64,000 bases of DNA. Origin: Nemorincola sp044225795 (lineage in GTDB: Bacteria > Bacteroidota > Bacteroidia > Chitinophagales > Chitinophagaceae). Location: positions 1 to 64,000 of the forward strand of contig JBGAIF010000008.1 of NCBI GenBank assembly GCA_044225795.1, given 5' to 3'. The notes beneath the pieces are model-generated. The model did not search any database and was not told the DNA's origin. It saw only the letters and a list, made by a program, of their open reading frames with translations. Positions 37,711 to 47,479 of the stretch are shown piece after piece (the stretch's first letter is position 1; the number at the start of each line of letters is the position of its first letter). The translations under genes and the position numbers were made by a program.

Positions 37711-38577
37711 TTACCTGCCTTTGAAGTAGGTCTGCAATATTTTTACGTAGTCCTGGTCGGTACGCACCTGCAGCAGCGAGGCTCCGCTCCTTCTGAAAGC
37801 CTGCGCACAATACTTGTTCTTCTCCTCAAATGCGCCGGTGTATTGTGTCCTTATTGTCTTATTATCCGTATCCAGCCAAAACATATTCCCCGTCTCAGAA
37901 TCCATGACTTGTACTAATCCCGCCGACGGCAACTCCTTATCATGCTTGTCAAAAACATGAATACCTACCACATCATGCTTTCTGGCCGCAAGTTGCAAAG
38001 CCTGGTCGTAAGGCTGGCTGACAAAGTCGCTCAGCACAAAAGTTATGGTCCTTTTCTTCAGTACGTTGTTCAGGAACTCCAGGGCCACACTTACATTCGT
38101 AGCTCCGGTATGTTTCGGCTCCAGCGCCACCAACTCCCGGATTATGCGCAAAATGTGGCTCTTTCCTTTCTTTGGCGGTATGTATTTCTCTACTTTGTCC
38201 GTAAAGAAGACCACGCCTACTTTGTCATTATTGGTGGTTGCAGAGAAAGACAACACTGCACCCAATTCAGTGATAAGATCCCGCTTCAATTGCTTTTGGG
38301 TACCAAATAACGAACTGCTGCTGATATCTACCAGCAACATCACGATCAGCTCGCGCTCCTCTTCAAACACCTTAACGAACGGATGCGAAAAGCGGGCGGT
38401 CACATTCCAGTCTATGAATTTCACATCATCTCCCGGTGTGTATTCCCTCACCTCACTGAACGACATACCCCGGCCTTTGAAAGTAGAATGATATTCACCG
38501 GCAAAAATATGATTGCTCAGCCCCTTTGTTTTGATCTCTATTCTCCTGACTTTTTTGAGTATCTCGGCGGTCGTCAT
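37711..38577 (-). CDS. DUF58 domain protein
   Basis: A 288-residue cytosolic protein with the DUF58 signature: GEYHSTFKGRGMSFSEVREY, PGDDVKFIDWNVTAR and VMLLVDISSS, which begins a VWA-like fold. DUF58 genes accompany moxR and bat genes and are thought to link the ATPase to the VWA proteins. It is 35 bases downstream of the DegT gene and 38 upstream of the BatD-like gene. Confidence 0.92.
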   Translation of the reverse strand: MTTAEILKKVRRIEIKTKGLSNHIFAGEYHSTFKGRGMSFSEVREYTPGDDVKFIDWNVTARFSHPFVKVFEEERELIVMLLVDISSSSLFGTQKQLKRDLITELGAVLSFSATTNNDKVGVVFFTDKVEKYIPPKKGKSHILRIIRELVALEPKHTGATNVSVALEFLNNVLKKRTITFVLSDFVSQPYDQALQLAARKHDVVGIHVFDKHDKELPSAGLVQVMDSETGNMFWLDTDNKTIRTQYTGAFEEKNKYCAQAFRRSGASLLQVRTDQDYVKILQTYFKGR

Positions 38578-38612
38578 TGCTCTATTGCAGAAAATCTGTT
38601 TGAACCAATTAA

Positions 38613-39824
38613 CTAATTAACCATTTGCCCTGCTACTACTTTTCTCAGCACATCTGCCATTTTGTTGGCACGCTCCTGTGCCTGTTCTTCCGTCCACGAC
38701 AGGCTGATAAGAGAAGATATGTTTCTGCTGATGATAGCATCACTGGCAGCAAAAGCCTGGTTAGCATAGTGCATCACCTGCTTCTTCTGTTCGTCATAGA
38801 GGCGGTGCATCCAGCTTCCATTCTGCAGGTGGTGCCACTTGCGTATATAATGCCAGTTATTGTCGTAATAGTAGAAATTCCCGCCCAGCCCGGCAGCCTC
38901 AAACCCCTTTATCGCTTCACGTGCCATATCCTCAGTTGGCAGCAGGAAGGAAAGGAAAGATCCGGTATCTCCCGCCGGGTCGGGTATCCGCCGGAATGTA
39001 AGGCCATCTATAGTTTCCAGTGTACGTTTCAAGATACTATGATTGCGCAACTGCAGTCCCAGGAACTCGCCAAGCCTGCGCAATTGAGCCAGCCCCACAG
39101 CCGCATGAAGCTCAGAGATGCGGTAGTTGTAACCTAGGTATGGGTGCAGGTCTGCGCCGCGGTCCTTACCCATATGATCGTGCCCATGGTCGCTGTATTG
39201 GTCGCACTTTGCATACACGTCTTTATTATTGGTGATCACAGCTCCGCCTTCTGCACAGGTTATGATCTTCACAAAATCGAAAGAGAATGTTCCGGCATCC
39301 CCAATGGAACCTACCGCCTTGCCCTTATAGCTTGCTCCTATTGCCTGGCAGGCGTCTTCAAGAAGTATCAGCTTATGGCTATCACAAATAGCTTTCAGTT
39401 CATCCATCTGAGCCATGCTGCCGCACATATGCACAGGCATCACTGCCTTTGTCCTCGGCGTGATGGCCGCCTCTACCGCTTTGGGGTCCAGGGTCAGCGT
39501 ATCGTCGATATCTGTAAGCACGGGAATAGCCCCCACAGAAAGAACTGCCTCAAAGCTGGCAACGAACGTAAAAGATGGCATGATCACCTCATCTCCTGCG
39601 CCTATGCCCAGTGCCGCCATGGCAGTGGTAAGGGCTGCGGTGCCGCTGCTCACCAATTGTGCATGAGCTACGTTGAAGGTCTTGCATAACTCTGCCTCCA
39701 TTTCTTTAGCTTTCCAGATTCCCTTGCGGACGCCATCAAAACCATAACGCATAAGGATGCCTGTTTCCAGCACATCGTTTACCTCCTTGCGCTCCTGGGC
39801 GCCAAATAGCTCAAATCCGGGCAT
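38613..39824 (-). CDS. DegT/DnrJ/EryC1-type aminotransferase
   Basis: PLP-dependent fold type I protein of 403 residues, of the family that mainly makes amino sugars for glycans. It has SSGTAALTTAMAALGIGAGD, MPSFTFVAS, LLEDACQAIGASYKG with the PLP aspartate and FSFDFVKIITCAEGG, whose lysine is the likely PLP anchor; the usual SFH(S) of the family is replaced by SFDFVK. The start is the ATG at 39824; twelve upstream residues are possible but would overlap the promoter. No sugar genes lie beside it. Confidence 0.85.
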   Translation of the reverse strand: MPGFELFGAQERKEVNDVLETGILMRYGFDGVRKGIWKAKEMEAELCKTFNVAHAQLVSSGTAALTTAMAALGIGAGDEVIMPSFTFVASFEAVLSVGAIPVLTDIDDTLTLDPKAVEAAITPRTKAVMPVHMCGSMAQMDELKAICDSHKLILLEDACQAIGASYKGKAVGSIGDAGTFSFDFVKIITCAEGGAVITNNKDVYAKCDQYSDHGHDHMGKDRGADLHPYLGYNYRISELHAAVGLAQLRRLGEFLGLQLRNHSILKRTLETIDGLTFRRIPDPAGDTGSFLSFLLPTEDMAREAIKGFEAAGLGGNFYYYDNNWHYIRKWHHLQNGSWMHRLYDEQKKQVMHYANQAFAASDAIISRNISSLISLSWTEEQAQERANKMADVLRKVVAGQMVN

Positions 39825-39842
39825 ATTTATCTGTTTAGGCAA

Positions 39843-39850
39843 CAAAAATA
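39843..39850 (-). promoter_or_regulatory. -7 box of the DegT/DUF58/bat transcript
   Basis: TATTTTTG on the minus strand, 18 bases before the ATG at 39824; a TTG follows at a 21-base spacing (39872-39874) as possible -33 element. Confidence 0.5.
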
Positions 39851-40050
39851 ACCGATACATCGGGTACCTGTCAACACATAATACTTAAAATTTTCTGAAA
39901 ATATCGGATAACGCATCCTACCCGGAACAGACCTTCTCAGGCACAGTGTCCTCCCATTGATAAGGGATAACATAATGATCCCGTCCACGGCGCTAACATT
40001 CATATAGATAAAAACCATCATTATGAAGCCGATAACATTTGATATTCTGT

Positions 40051-40058
40051 TACATTTG
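40051..40058 (+). promoter_or_regulatory. -7 box of the hybrid kinase gene
   Basis: TACATTTG, 20 bases before the ATG at 40079. No -33 TTTG is visible at the usual spacing. Confidence 0.5.
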
Positions 40059-40078
40059 CATTAACCCAAACCACACGA

Positions 40079-43000
40079 ATGACCACACCTGATACTGCTC
40101 AAGAACAAAACCGGCTCGAAGCGCTTAAAATTTACGATATACTGGATACGCCTCCCGAACAAGAAATGGACGACATTGCCCGACTGGCGTCGGAGATATG
40201 CCAGACCCCTATTGCGCTTATCAGTTTTGTGGACGATAAAAGGCAATGGTTCAAATCGAGGATAGGGCTTGATGTACCGGAGACAGACAGGAAATATTCA
40301 TTTTGCAGCTATGCCATAGAGGGTGATTCGGTCTTTGAAGTATGCAACCCGCTCGATGATGCCCGTTTCAGGGATAACCCACTTGTGACAGGACACCCCA
40401 ATATCAGGTATTATGCCGGTGCCCCCCTCATCACCCCTACCGGCCTCAGGCTGGGCACCCTATGTGTCATTGATTCATCAGCACATACACTATCTGATAA
40501 TCAGAAAAACTCCATTCAGATACTCGCCCGTTCTGTGATCTCTATCCTCGAACTCAGGCGACAGAAAAAAGACGCCGACTTCTTTCGCAAGGCGCTCGAT
40601 GAGGTTGCCGCTGTTACAGTAACTGATGCCGCATTTAATTACGAGTATGTTAATGAACGGTTCTGTGAACTGATGGAGATGCGTCCCGAAGAACTTATCG
40701 GTAAAAGTGGTAATCAGATCAGGTTGGCTGATATTACAGATACCGAAAGGAACACCATCCTTGACGCGATACAGAACAGAGAAGTATTTCGCGGCCGCGT
40801 GAAGAACCTGAACAAGAAGGGAGATGTATCATGGAGCCGGGTCGCGGTGATACCTTATACAAACCGCAACAATGAGCTCATAAAGATATTCGGTATCCGC
40901 ATAGACATTACTGCCAAGATACAAATGCTCGACCGCTTCGAGCAGGCGGAAAAGCTTTCATCTATCGGATCCTGGGAGTATAACCTGCTCAATGGCGAAA
41001 GATACTGGTCGAAAGGCCTGTACCGGATACTTGGCTTCTCGGAAGACGAGATTCCGGCCAGCACACCATCGCTGGTTGATTATATCATTCCCGAAGACCA
41101 GGCTTCTGTGATGCGGTCACAGGCTGCAGTGATCGATGGTTCTATGAGCGCGGGCACAGAAGAGATAAGAGTGAGAAGAAAGGATGGTGTAATAAGAATA
41201 CTGGCCAGTTCCCGCAGAGTGGAACGCAACACCAAGGGCGAACTGGTGATACTTGCCGGCACCCTTCAGGACATAACCGAACGAAAAGAGGCGGAACGTC
41301 AATTGAAGGAGAGCCTGGCACATGCTCAAGATCTGTTCGACAATGCTCCTTGCGGCTATCACGTATTTGATGCCAATGCCACTATCATAGATATGAACAA
41401 AACGGAACTGGAATGGCTGGGCTATACAAGAGAAGACATTATTGGGAAACCGGGTCAGATCATTGTAACTCAGGAAAAAATAGCGGACTTCATTTCAGAT
41501 TTCGAGACATTGAAGAGAACTGGCGTAATGAAGGACAGGCCAAGAAGGCTAAAATGTAAGAATGGCAATACCATAGATACATTGGCTACAGGCAAGCCCG
41601 AATATGATGAGCACGGCAACTTCATCAGTGCCCGTGTCACTGTATATGATGTGCGAGACCTGAAGAAAATACAGGACAGGCTGGAGGAAAGCGAGAGTAA
41701 ATACCGCGCGCTTGTGGAGGAGACTTCACAGATGTCTTATACAACCGATGTAGAGGGCCGTTACAACTACGCCAATGCCCGCCTGAAAAAAGTTATTGGC
41801 TATGATGACGATGAGATCATCGGAAAGCAGTTTGCATTTATCTACGATGAGGACTGGCGCAAGAAGACCATCCAGTTCTATATCAAGCAACTGAGCGACG
41901 GTGTACCTGAGACCATCTACACTTTCCCTATAAAAACAAAGGACGGGAAAAAGATATGGCTGGAACAAGTGGCAACTCTCATTCGTGAAGGTGATGACAT
42001 TAAGGGCTTCCGGTGCATACTGCATGATATCACCGAACGTGTGAATACCGAAGAGACCATGCGCGAAGCCGCACGGATGGCTACTGAGGCCAGGGAGATG
42101 CAGCAGAACTTCCTGAGCAGGATGAGCCACGAGATACGCACCCCTATGAATGGCGTGCTCGGTATGGTGAACCTGCTGAAGAACACACCACTCGACGACC
42201 GTCAGCGCACTTATGTTGAGGCCATCAGGGAGTCTGGCGGGAATATGTTGCGCATCATCAATGATATCCTCGATATTTCTAAAATAGAAGCCGGCAAGGT
42301 GATCTTTGAAGAGACGCCATTCGATCTCGATAAACTGGTAAATAATGTCATCTTCACCATCAAGCCCGCTGCAGATGATAAAAAACTACTTATCGCCGCC
42401 CATATAGACAGGGATATCCCTGCCAAGATCATTGCAGATCCCGTTCGGCTCAACCAGGTATTACTGAACCTGGCCGGCAACGCGGTAAAATTCACTGAAA
42501 AAGGCAACATCATTATCAGCGCGTCCCTGCTCAACCGTTCAAAGGACGACCTTACGCTGGAGTTCAGGATATCAGATACCGGTATCGGTATTGCTAAAGA
42601 AAAACTGGGAAGTGTATTCGAAAGTTTTACACAGGCAGAGAATAATACCACCCGGAAATATGGCGGCACCGGCCTTGGGCTCACCATAGCCCGCCAGCTC
42701 ATAGAGCAGCAGAAGGGCACGATAACCGTAGAGAGTGAACAAGGACGAGGCACCACATTTATCTTCACCTATCACTGCAAGGTTGATAACAGCGCTGCAT
42801 CCGGCTCTGCCGCCGACAACAAACAGGCGTCCGACATCAAAGGCATCAATGTGTTGCTGGTAGAAGACAATACCATCAACCAGATGGTTGCCCGGTTCAC
42901 ACTGGAGCTGGCCGGCGCGTCCGTTACCATTGCCGACCGTGGCGCTCCTGCCATAGACCTCCTCAGGTCACAAAAGTTCGACGTAGTGCTTATGGACCTT

Positions 43001-43561
43001 CAAATGCCCGAAATGAGCGGCATAGAGGCAACACGCATCATACGCTCAGAGTTAAGGGATGACACCCCCATCATTGCCATGACAGCCTCTGCCATGAAGG
43101 GTGAAATGGAGAATTGCATAGCCGCAGGTATGAACGACTACTTCTCCAAGCCCTTCGAACCCGAAGACCTGTACGCCATTATCCTGAAGAATATAAAGCG
43201 AAAGGCTATAGAGCCTGCCGGGACGCTGATCAATATGCCCAACCTGATGCGTATCGTAGCCAACGACCTCAATACGGCCCGCACCATTATGTCATCATTC
43301 GTGGCAGATACACCGGCCATGCAGAAACGGCTGTTGCAGCACACACAAGAGGGCAACCTCACCGGGCTGCTCAGTGACATACATACCTTGAAGAATGGCA
43401 TCGGCATACTCGGCAAGGCAGAGCTCAAAGAACTCCTCTTTGATATAGAGATGGATGTGAACAATAAGACCTTTACAGAAGATACACGTGCAAACCTGGA
43501 TCTGCTAAGGCAGAAGCTGATTTTGTTATCTGCTGAGGTCGAACAGGAACTGGCGAAGTGA
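40079..43561 (+). CDS. Soluble hybrid sensor histidine kinase (GAF-PAS4-HisKA-HATPase-REC-Hpt)
   Basis: A 1160-residue cytosolic signalling protein with no membrane helix. Order: GAF domain (about 10-165), four PAS/PAC units (about 168-660), HisKA with the phospho-acceptor in MSHEIRTPMNG (H about 683), HATPase (about 790-905; NLAGNAVKF, DTGIGI, GGTGLGL), receiver (about 922-1040; VEDN and acceptor D in VVLMDLQMPEMSG) and a C-terminal Hpt-like domain with H about 1100 in IHTLKNG. It can thus run a complete phosphorelay internally. Signal and final output are unknown; the small membrane gene that follows may be co-expressed. Confidence 0.92.
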   Translation: MTTPDTAQEQNRLEALKIYDILDTPPEQEMDDIARLASEICQTPIALISFVDDKRQWFKSRIGLDVPETDRKYSFCSYAIEGDSVFEVCNPLDDARFRDNPLVTGHPNIRYYAGAPLITPTGLRLGTLCVIDSSAHTLSDNQKNSIQILARSVISILELRRQKKDADFFRKALDEVAAVTVTDAAFNYEYVNERFCELMEMRPEELIGKSGNQIRLADITDTERNTILDAIQNREVFRGRVKNLNKKGDVSWSRVAVIPYTNRNNELIKIFGIRIDITAKIQMLDRFEQAEKLSSIGSWEYNLLNGERYWSKGLYRILGFSEDEIPASTPSLVDYIIPEDQASVMRSQAAVIDGSMSAGTEEIRVRRKDGVIRILASSRRVERNTKGELVILAGTLQDITERKEAERQLKESLAHAQDLFDNAPCGYHVFDANATIIDMNKTELEWLGYTREDIIGKPGQIIVTQEKIADFISDFETLKRTGVMKDRPRRLKCKNGNTIDTLATGKPEYDEHGNFISARVTVYDVRDLKKIQDRLEESESKYRALVEETSQMSYTTDVEGRYNYANARLKKVIGYDDDEIIGKQFAFIYDEDWRKKTIQFYIKQLSDGVPETIYTFPIKTKDGKKIWLEQVATLIREGDDIKGFRCILHDITERVNTEETMREAARMATEAREMQQNFLSRMSHEIRTPMNGVLGMVNLLKNTPLDDRQRTYVEAIRESGGNMLRIINDILDISKIEAGKVIFEETPFDLDKLVNNVIFTIKPAADDKKLLIAAHIDRDIPAKIIADPVRLNQVLLNLAGNAVKFTEKGNIIISASLLNRSKDDLTLEFRISDTGIGIAKEKLGSVFESFTQAENNTTRKYGGTGLGLTIARQLIEQQKGTITVESEQGRGTTFIFTYHCKVDNSAASGSAADNKQASDIKGINVLLVEDNTINQMVARFTLELAGASVTIADRGAPAIDLLRSQKFDVVLMDLQMPEMSGIEATRIIRSELRDDTPIIAMTASAMKGEMENCIAAGMNDYFSKPFEPEDLYAIILKNIKRKAIEPAGTLINMPNLMRIVANDLNTARTIMSSFVADTPAMQKRLLQHTQEGNLTGLLSDIHTLKNGIGILGKAELKELLFDIEMDVNNKTFTEDTRANLDLLRQKLILLSAEVEQELAK

Positions 43562-43566
43562 TCAAC

Positions 43567-43929
43567 ATGACCATGGGCTACAACAACAATACCGGCCCCT
43601 TACAGGACAGTAACCCCGGCAACAACTGGGTGGTCTATACATTTGCTGCACTTGTACTCATGCTGCTTGTCGTTAGTATCATCGTAGATATCGGGTCGTT
43701 AAAAGATCTTTACCACAGCCGGTGGGATGCCATGCACCCAAACCTCTCTGCCCGCAAAGCTACCATACTCAGTGCCGCGGAACTCTCCGCTTCCGTCTCG
43801 CTCGTTACGGTCATTGTGTACTATATCCTGAAGCGGAACAAAACTATGGCGGTCCTCGTATCGGCAATAGCCATTGCCGTGATGTGCCTGGCTCAGGTAG
43901 TAACTTACTTCATGGAAATACCTGCCTGA
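43567..43929 (+). CDS. Small membrane protein of unknown function
   Basis: A 120-residue protein with three hydrophobic helices (about 22-42, 66-85, 93-113) and a polar Asn/Gly-rich start. I recognise no family. The ATG at 43567 gives a five-base gap after the kinase stop; a GTG at 43558 would instead overlap that stop. It is probably transcribed with the kinase. Confidence 0.6.
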   Translation: MTMGYNNNTGPLQDSNPGNNWVVYTFAALVLMLLVVSIIVDIGSLKDLYHSRWDAMHPNLSARKATILSAAELSASVSLVTVIVYYILKRNKTMAVLVSAIAIAVMCLAQVVTYFMEIPA

Positions 43930-44169
43930 CTACCTTCCGACAAAAGAAAAGAATCCCTTCTTGGTTATTTCCGTAGCTATGTCTTTGTGAAACTGTGGAC
44001 TGTCATTACCCACCTGCAATATCGAGAACTCTCCCGTAGGGAAATGATGAAGGAACAAGGGACTGTCAGACCGGAAGGTCCAGCTATTGCGGGCACCTTC
44101 TACCACTCCGACAAAAAAATCCCCGTCTATATCCACGGTGATCACCTTAGGGTTTCCTATTACAAACAT
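43930..44169 (-). CDS. Small hypothetical protein
   Basis: A 79-residue frame with no recognised domain, containing VITVDIDGDFFVGVVEGA and an aromatic, Lys-rich tail. Evidence that it is real: no other gene covers it, its composition is protein-like, and a full promoter match (TTTG, 20 bases, TACATTTG) lies just upstream on the same strand. It abuts the convergent gene that ends at 43929. Confidence 0.6.
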   Translation of the reverse strand: MFVIGNPKVITVDIDGDFFVGVVEGARNSWTFRSDSPLFLHHFPTGEFSILQVGNDSPQFHKDIATEITKKGFFSFVGR

Positions 44170-44192
44170 TTGATAATCAGCTTGTAGCTATC

Positions 44193-44224
44193 CAAATGTA
44201 AGATGTTCCCAAATATGTTCCAAA
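44193..44224 (-). promoter_or_regulatory. Complete promoter for the 43930-44169 gene
   Basis: On the minus strand TTTG (44221-44224) is followed after 20 bases by TACATTTG (44193-44200), a full match to the Bacteroidota TTTG/TAnnTTTG pair; the start codon is 23 bases further on. Confidence 0.6.
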
Positions 44225-44260
44225 AAACACTTATCCACATATGTTAATGGCTGCTGCCAC

Positions 44261-45163
44261 TCACTGCTTCAGCCACCGTTCTATCACTTCCCTCTTCAGT
44301 TCCGGGTAGGTAGTATTGGCCTCCACCCAGCCATTATTCACCCATATGATCTGCGGATACTCGCCACCCGTATAGCGGTCAAATGGCTCATCGGCCAGTT
44401 GGGTATGCGGAATGCCCTCGGCATGGGTGGCGCCCCAGAAATCCTCCAGTCCCGATGCCGTATCACCAATGATGAGGTAAAAAGGCAGTTGCGGGTCCTG
44501 CTCACGCATTTCCCGCATGATGTTGGCGGCATGGCGGCAGTGTGAGCAAGACCTGCTTACAAACGCGATAATGTGTTTACCCTTCGTCAGGTCTGTTCCT
44601 GGCGCAAATTGTTTGTCGGCATAGATATCGCGCGTATCCAGCTTGTAATGAGTGAACACCGGGAACACCAGGTACGTAAGCGCGAACGTACAGGCAAGGT
44701 GCACGGCAGGCACCACATTTGGCCAGGCAAACTTCAACCCTTCGTGGTAACGTATCAGCAGCCACAGCGCCAGCAGGAACACAGCGTTCTTAGCCAGCGA
44801 GGTAGAAGGCCGCATCCAGATACTATCGCCAAAACAACCGCAATTGATGTTGTTGCCCCGCTTGGCCCACAGCCATACCAGGTACACGCTGAATACCGCC
44901 ACCAATAGAAAAGCCCCCTTCAGCACCCAGTTCCTCTTCCCGAAATAGTGGATTACGATGAGCGACCCCAGGCCCGCCTCCAGCGCTATGAAGAACCTCG
45001 ACGCCACAGCCGCCGTCATATAGTTCAGTTCCATTTGTCCCGCCAGGTTATACTCAAAGGCCTGTATCGTGGGAAACAGCTTCGTATAGGCCGAATACAA
45101 AAAAGCACCGCCCGTGGTCACTGCCAGCAGTATTAGTAACGATCTTTTGATTCCTGTCCTCAT
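44261..45163 (-). CDS. MauE/DoxX-type membrane protein fused to a thioredoxin-like domain
   Basis: A 300-residue inner-membrane protein. Four to five helices cover about 8-165 and include the MauE/DoxX pattern with NCGCFGDS between helices; the remainder is a periplasmic thioredoxin-like domain with CSHC as the redox pair in FVSRSCSHCRHAANIM. The family passes reducing power or handles disulfide bonds across the membrane. The fusion suggests that electrons go from the membrane part to the CxxC. It lies 22 bases downstream of a lipoprotein gene on the same strand... the latter being further along the strand and thus transcribed after it. Confidence 0.78.
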   Translation of the reverse strand: MRTGIKRSLLILLAVTTGGAFLYSAYTKLFPTIQAFEYNLAGQMELNYMTAAVASRFFIALEAGLGSLIVIHYFGKRNWVLKGAFLLVAVFSVYLVWLWAKRGNNINCGCFGDSIWMRPSTSLAKNAVFLLALWLLIRYHEGLKFAWPNVVPAVHLACTFALTYLVFPVFTHYKLDTRDIYADKQFAPGTDLTKGKHIIAFVSRSCSHCRHAANIMREMREQDPQLPFYLIIGDTASGLEDFWGATHAEGIPHTQLADEPFDRYTGGEYPQIIWVNNGWVEANTTYPELKREVIERWLKQ

Positions 45164-45185
45164 TCAGTGTAGTTGATACATTGAT

Positions 45186-45635
45186 TTACTGGTCTGTCAC
45201 TTCAGCTATCTTCCACGCGCCACCCTCCTGCACCAGCCTTACCCATACCGCATGTGCCGGGTTGCCGTCATCGTCCGCCGGCCAAAGAAACACCTTATAC
45301 CTGTTGCTAACAGTGCTATCTGCCCGCACATGTAGCCCCTGTCGCCATCCGTCCATATAATCCTGCGCATGCACAAACGGGTCTTCGTCCAGCTCGCTGT
45401 CATTGTCTATACGCGCCAGAAAGTCCCTGGCCACATACTTTACCAGCGAGTCATTCAGTTGGGCCCGGTCAGCGTCGTGCTCAAACGCCGCGTTAAGATA
45501 ATACCTATAGAACCCCTCCAGCATAGCTGCTCCTGGGTCAGCATATTTAGATCCGCCTGTATGCTCTTCTGGTGCATGCCCGCAAGAAGCAATAAATAAG
45601 ACAAAAGCTAAAACGGAGCACTTTCTCATATACAT
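45186..45635 (-). CDS. Lipoprotein with DUF3828-like domain
   Basis: A 149-residue protein with a lipoprotein signal (MRKCSVLAFVLFIASCG, lipobox IASC). The mature part, with YVARDFLARIDNDSE and a final WKIAEVTD strand, resembles the small DUF3828 fold of envelope proteins. Function unknown. Starts at 45635 or 45629 both give a normal signal. It lies upstream of the MauE fusion gene on the same strand with a gap of 22 bases, so both may be one transcript. Confidence 0.7.
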   Translation of the reverse strand: MYMRKCSVLAFVLFIASCGHAPEEHTGGSKYADPGAAMLEGFYRYYLNAAFEHDADRAQLNDSLVKYVARDFLARIDNDSELDEDPFVHAQDYMDGWRQGLHVRADSTVSNRYKVFLWPADDDGNPAHAVWVRLVQEGGAWKIAEVTDQ

Positions 45636-45778
45636 GGCTAAGCACAAATTTAAAAGTTCAGCACACAACTCCAAAACCGCCCTATATACCCCAGCCTCCC
45701 CGATAATTTTGAATTTCTCTGTATCAGAAAATATAAGAATGTGCTATTTTTATTGTTAATAGTCAAATCGCTCACGCT

Positions 45779-47080
45779 ATGAAATGGCTGCTGTCCGTCT
45801 TTTCACTTATTGCAAGCCTTGAATGCGCGCATGCTCAGATCATAACAACTATTGCAGGCAATGGCACTGTCGGCATATCGGCCGATGGAGAACTTGCCAC
45901 AGCAGCTTCACTTGAAATGTTAGGTGCATTGACCATAGATGGCGCACACAACATTTTTTTTGCAGAAAGTGGCAGGGTGCGAAAAATTGACGCCGCCACC
46001 GGTATCTTGACCACCATTGCCGGCAATGGCGTTGGCGATTACAGTGGTGATGGCGGACCCGCAACAGATGCCTCACTCGGAGAGATCAGCGCACTTGCTT
46101 TCAACGATAATGGCGATCTGTTCATAGCCCATGGAGACTACCAGGGAGAATACCCGCATACATACCTGAGGAAAGTTAGCCTCAGCGGAACGATCTCCAC
46201 CGTAGGTGGCGGTATAAGCGATTATAGCGGCAACGGAGGTCCTGCGTCGGCGGCTCAATTTAACTACATTGCCGCTATTGCATGCGATGCTGCCGGGAAC
46301 ATTTTCATTGCAGACAAGTTCAACAACGTGATCAGAAAGATCAACAGTGCCGGCATCATTACTACGGTCATAGGCGATCCTGCAGGTGGTCATGGCTACT
46401 CAGGGGATGGCGGGCCGGCCTCTGCCGCAAAACTCTATAAACCTAACGCCATACAATTCAATAGTACAGGCGAACTGTATATTTCAGACCTCGGCAACCT
46501 TGCCGTTAGAAAAACGGACGCATCAGGCAACATTGCCACCGTTGCGGCAATAGCCGGCGACTATATTGCCGTTGACAGCAAAGAGAATATATACCTGTCA
46601 TTCGCGCTTGCTGATGTGATCAGGAGGATCAACCCTGCCGGGGTCGTAACAACCTATGCCGGCTCCGGTAGCGAAGATTATAATGGCGATGGTATTGCGG
46701 CCACCTCAGCCGGTTTGCATGGCCCTTCAATACTTGCCATCGACGATACCGGCAATTTGTATATCACAGATGTCTATCATTACCGCATCCGTAAAGTCTC
46801 TGCCAACCCGCTGGCATTGCCGGCCATTGCTTCCGGCCATACCCTGCAGGCCTACCCTAACCCCGCCACCGGGATGGTGACTTTTAAACAACATAGTGCC
46901 GTACACACCCCGGCAATTATTACTATAATCGATATTTTGGGCCGGCCGGTCGAAACCATGACCACAGGCAATAACGGTACCATCTTATGGAACACATCAT
47001 CGGTACAGGCAGGCGTGTATTTTTACTCCGCTATTACAGGCACAGCATCTGCTACCGGTATTCTCATCATTGAACACTGA
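45779..47080 (+). CDS. Secreted NHL-repeat protein with T9SS sorting domain
   Basis: A 433-residue secreted protein: signal peptide (ends near ECAHAQIIT), about six NHL-type repeats (about 20-345) with D..GN.(F/Y)I(A/S)D strands and IRKI turns, and a type A T9SS C-terminal domain (starts LQAYPNPATG). Its propeller closely resembles the N-terminal part of the giant protein at 14569-18591, so the two are paralogues sharing the first module. It is a likely surface or extracellular protein; the ligand is unknown. Confidence 0.87.
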   Translation: MKWLLSVFSLIASLECAHAQIITTIAGNGTVGISADGELATAASLEMLGALTIDGAHNIFFAESGRVRKIDAATGILTTIAGNGVGDYSGDGGPATDASLGEISALAFNDNGDLFIAHGDYQGEYPHTYLRKVSLSGTISTVGGGISDYSGNGGPASAAQFNYIAAIACDAAGNIFIADKFNNVIRKINSAGIITTVIGDPAGGHGYSGDGGPASAAKLYKPNAIQFNSTGELYISDLGNLAVRKTDASGNIATVAAIAGDYIAVDSKENIYLSFALADVIRRINPAGVVTTYAGSGSEDYNGDGIAATSAGLHGPSILAIDDTGNLYITDVYHYRIRKVSANPLALPAIASGHTLQAYPNPATGMVTFKQHSAVHTPAIITIIDILGRPVETMTTGNNGTILWNTSSVQAGVYFYSAITGTASATGILIIEH

Positions 47081-47169
47081 TGTTGAGTATAGTATTTCCA
47101 TCTGGTTGATGTCCCGCAACAAAATATCTTATACCCCAATCTCCACCCATCTCAACGCCACCAAAAATA

Positions 47170-47300
47170 TCATTCACTACCCTCCTCATTATTCACTATC
47201 CCCACATCCCCACATCCCCACATTACCACATTACCACATTACCGCATTACCGCATTACCGCACTACCGCATTGTCACATTTCCAAATTGTCGAATTAACC
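47170..47300. repeat. Degenerate 8-nt tandem repeats, intergenic
   Basis: The region reads as successive 8-base units of the forms ATCCCCAC, ATTACCAC, ATTACCGC, ACTACCGC, ATTGTCAC, ATTTCCAA and ATTGTCGA, at least eleven in a row. It belongs to a 556-base gene-free stretch (47081-47636). The units vary like words from a small vocabulary and are not identical copies. I see no secondary structure or gene in it. Confidence 0.75.
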
Positions 47301-47479
47301 CTAAACATCTGGCACACCATTTGTGGTATCAATATCCCGTCCCCGTTGTCACATGGCCACGCCGGCAACTGCACACTTTTTGCACACTTTGCAACATCAA
47401 ATTGCGCACACATCTATTGAATATCAATAAATTATGTCCATCATTGCTCACCTCGCCTATGAAAAAGAAAATTGCACAC

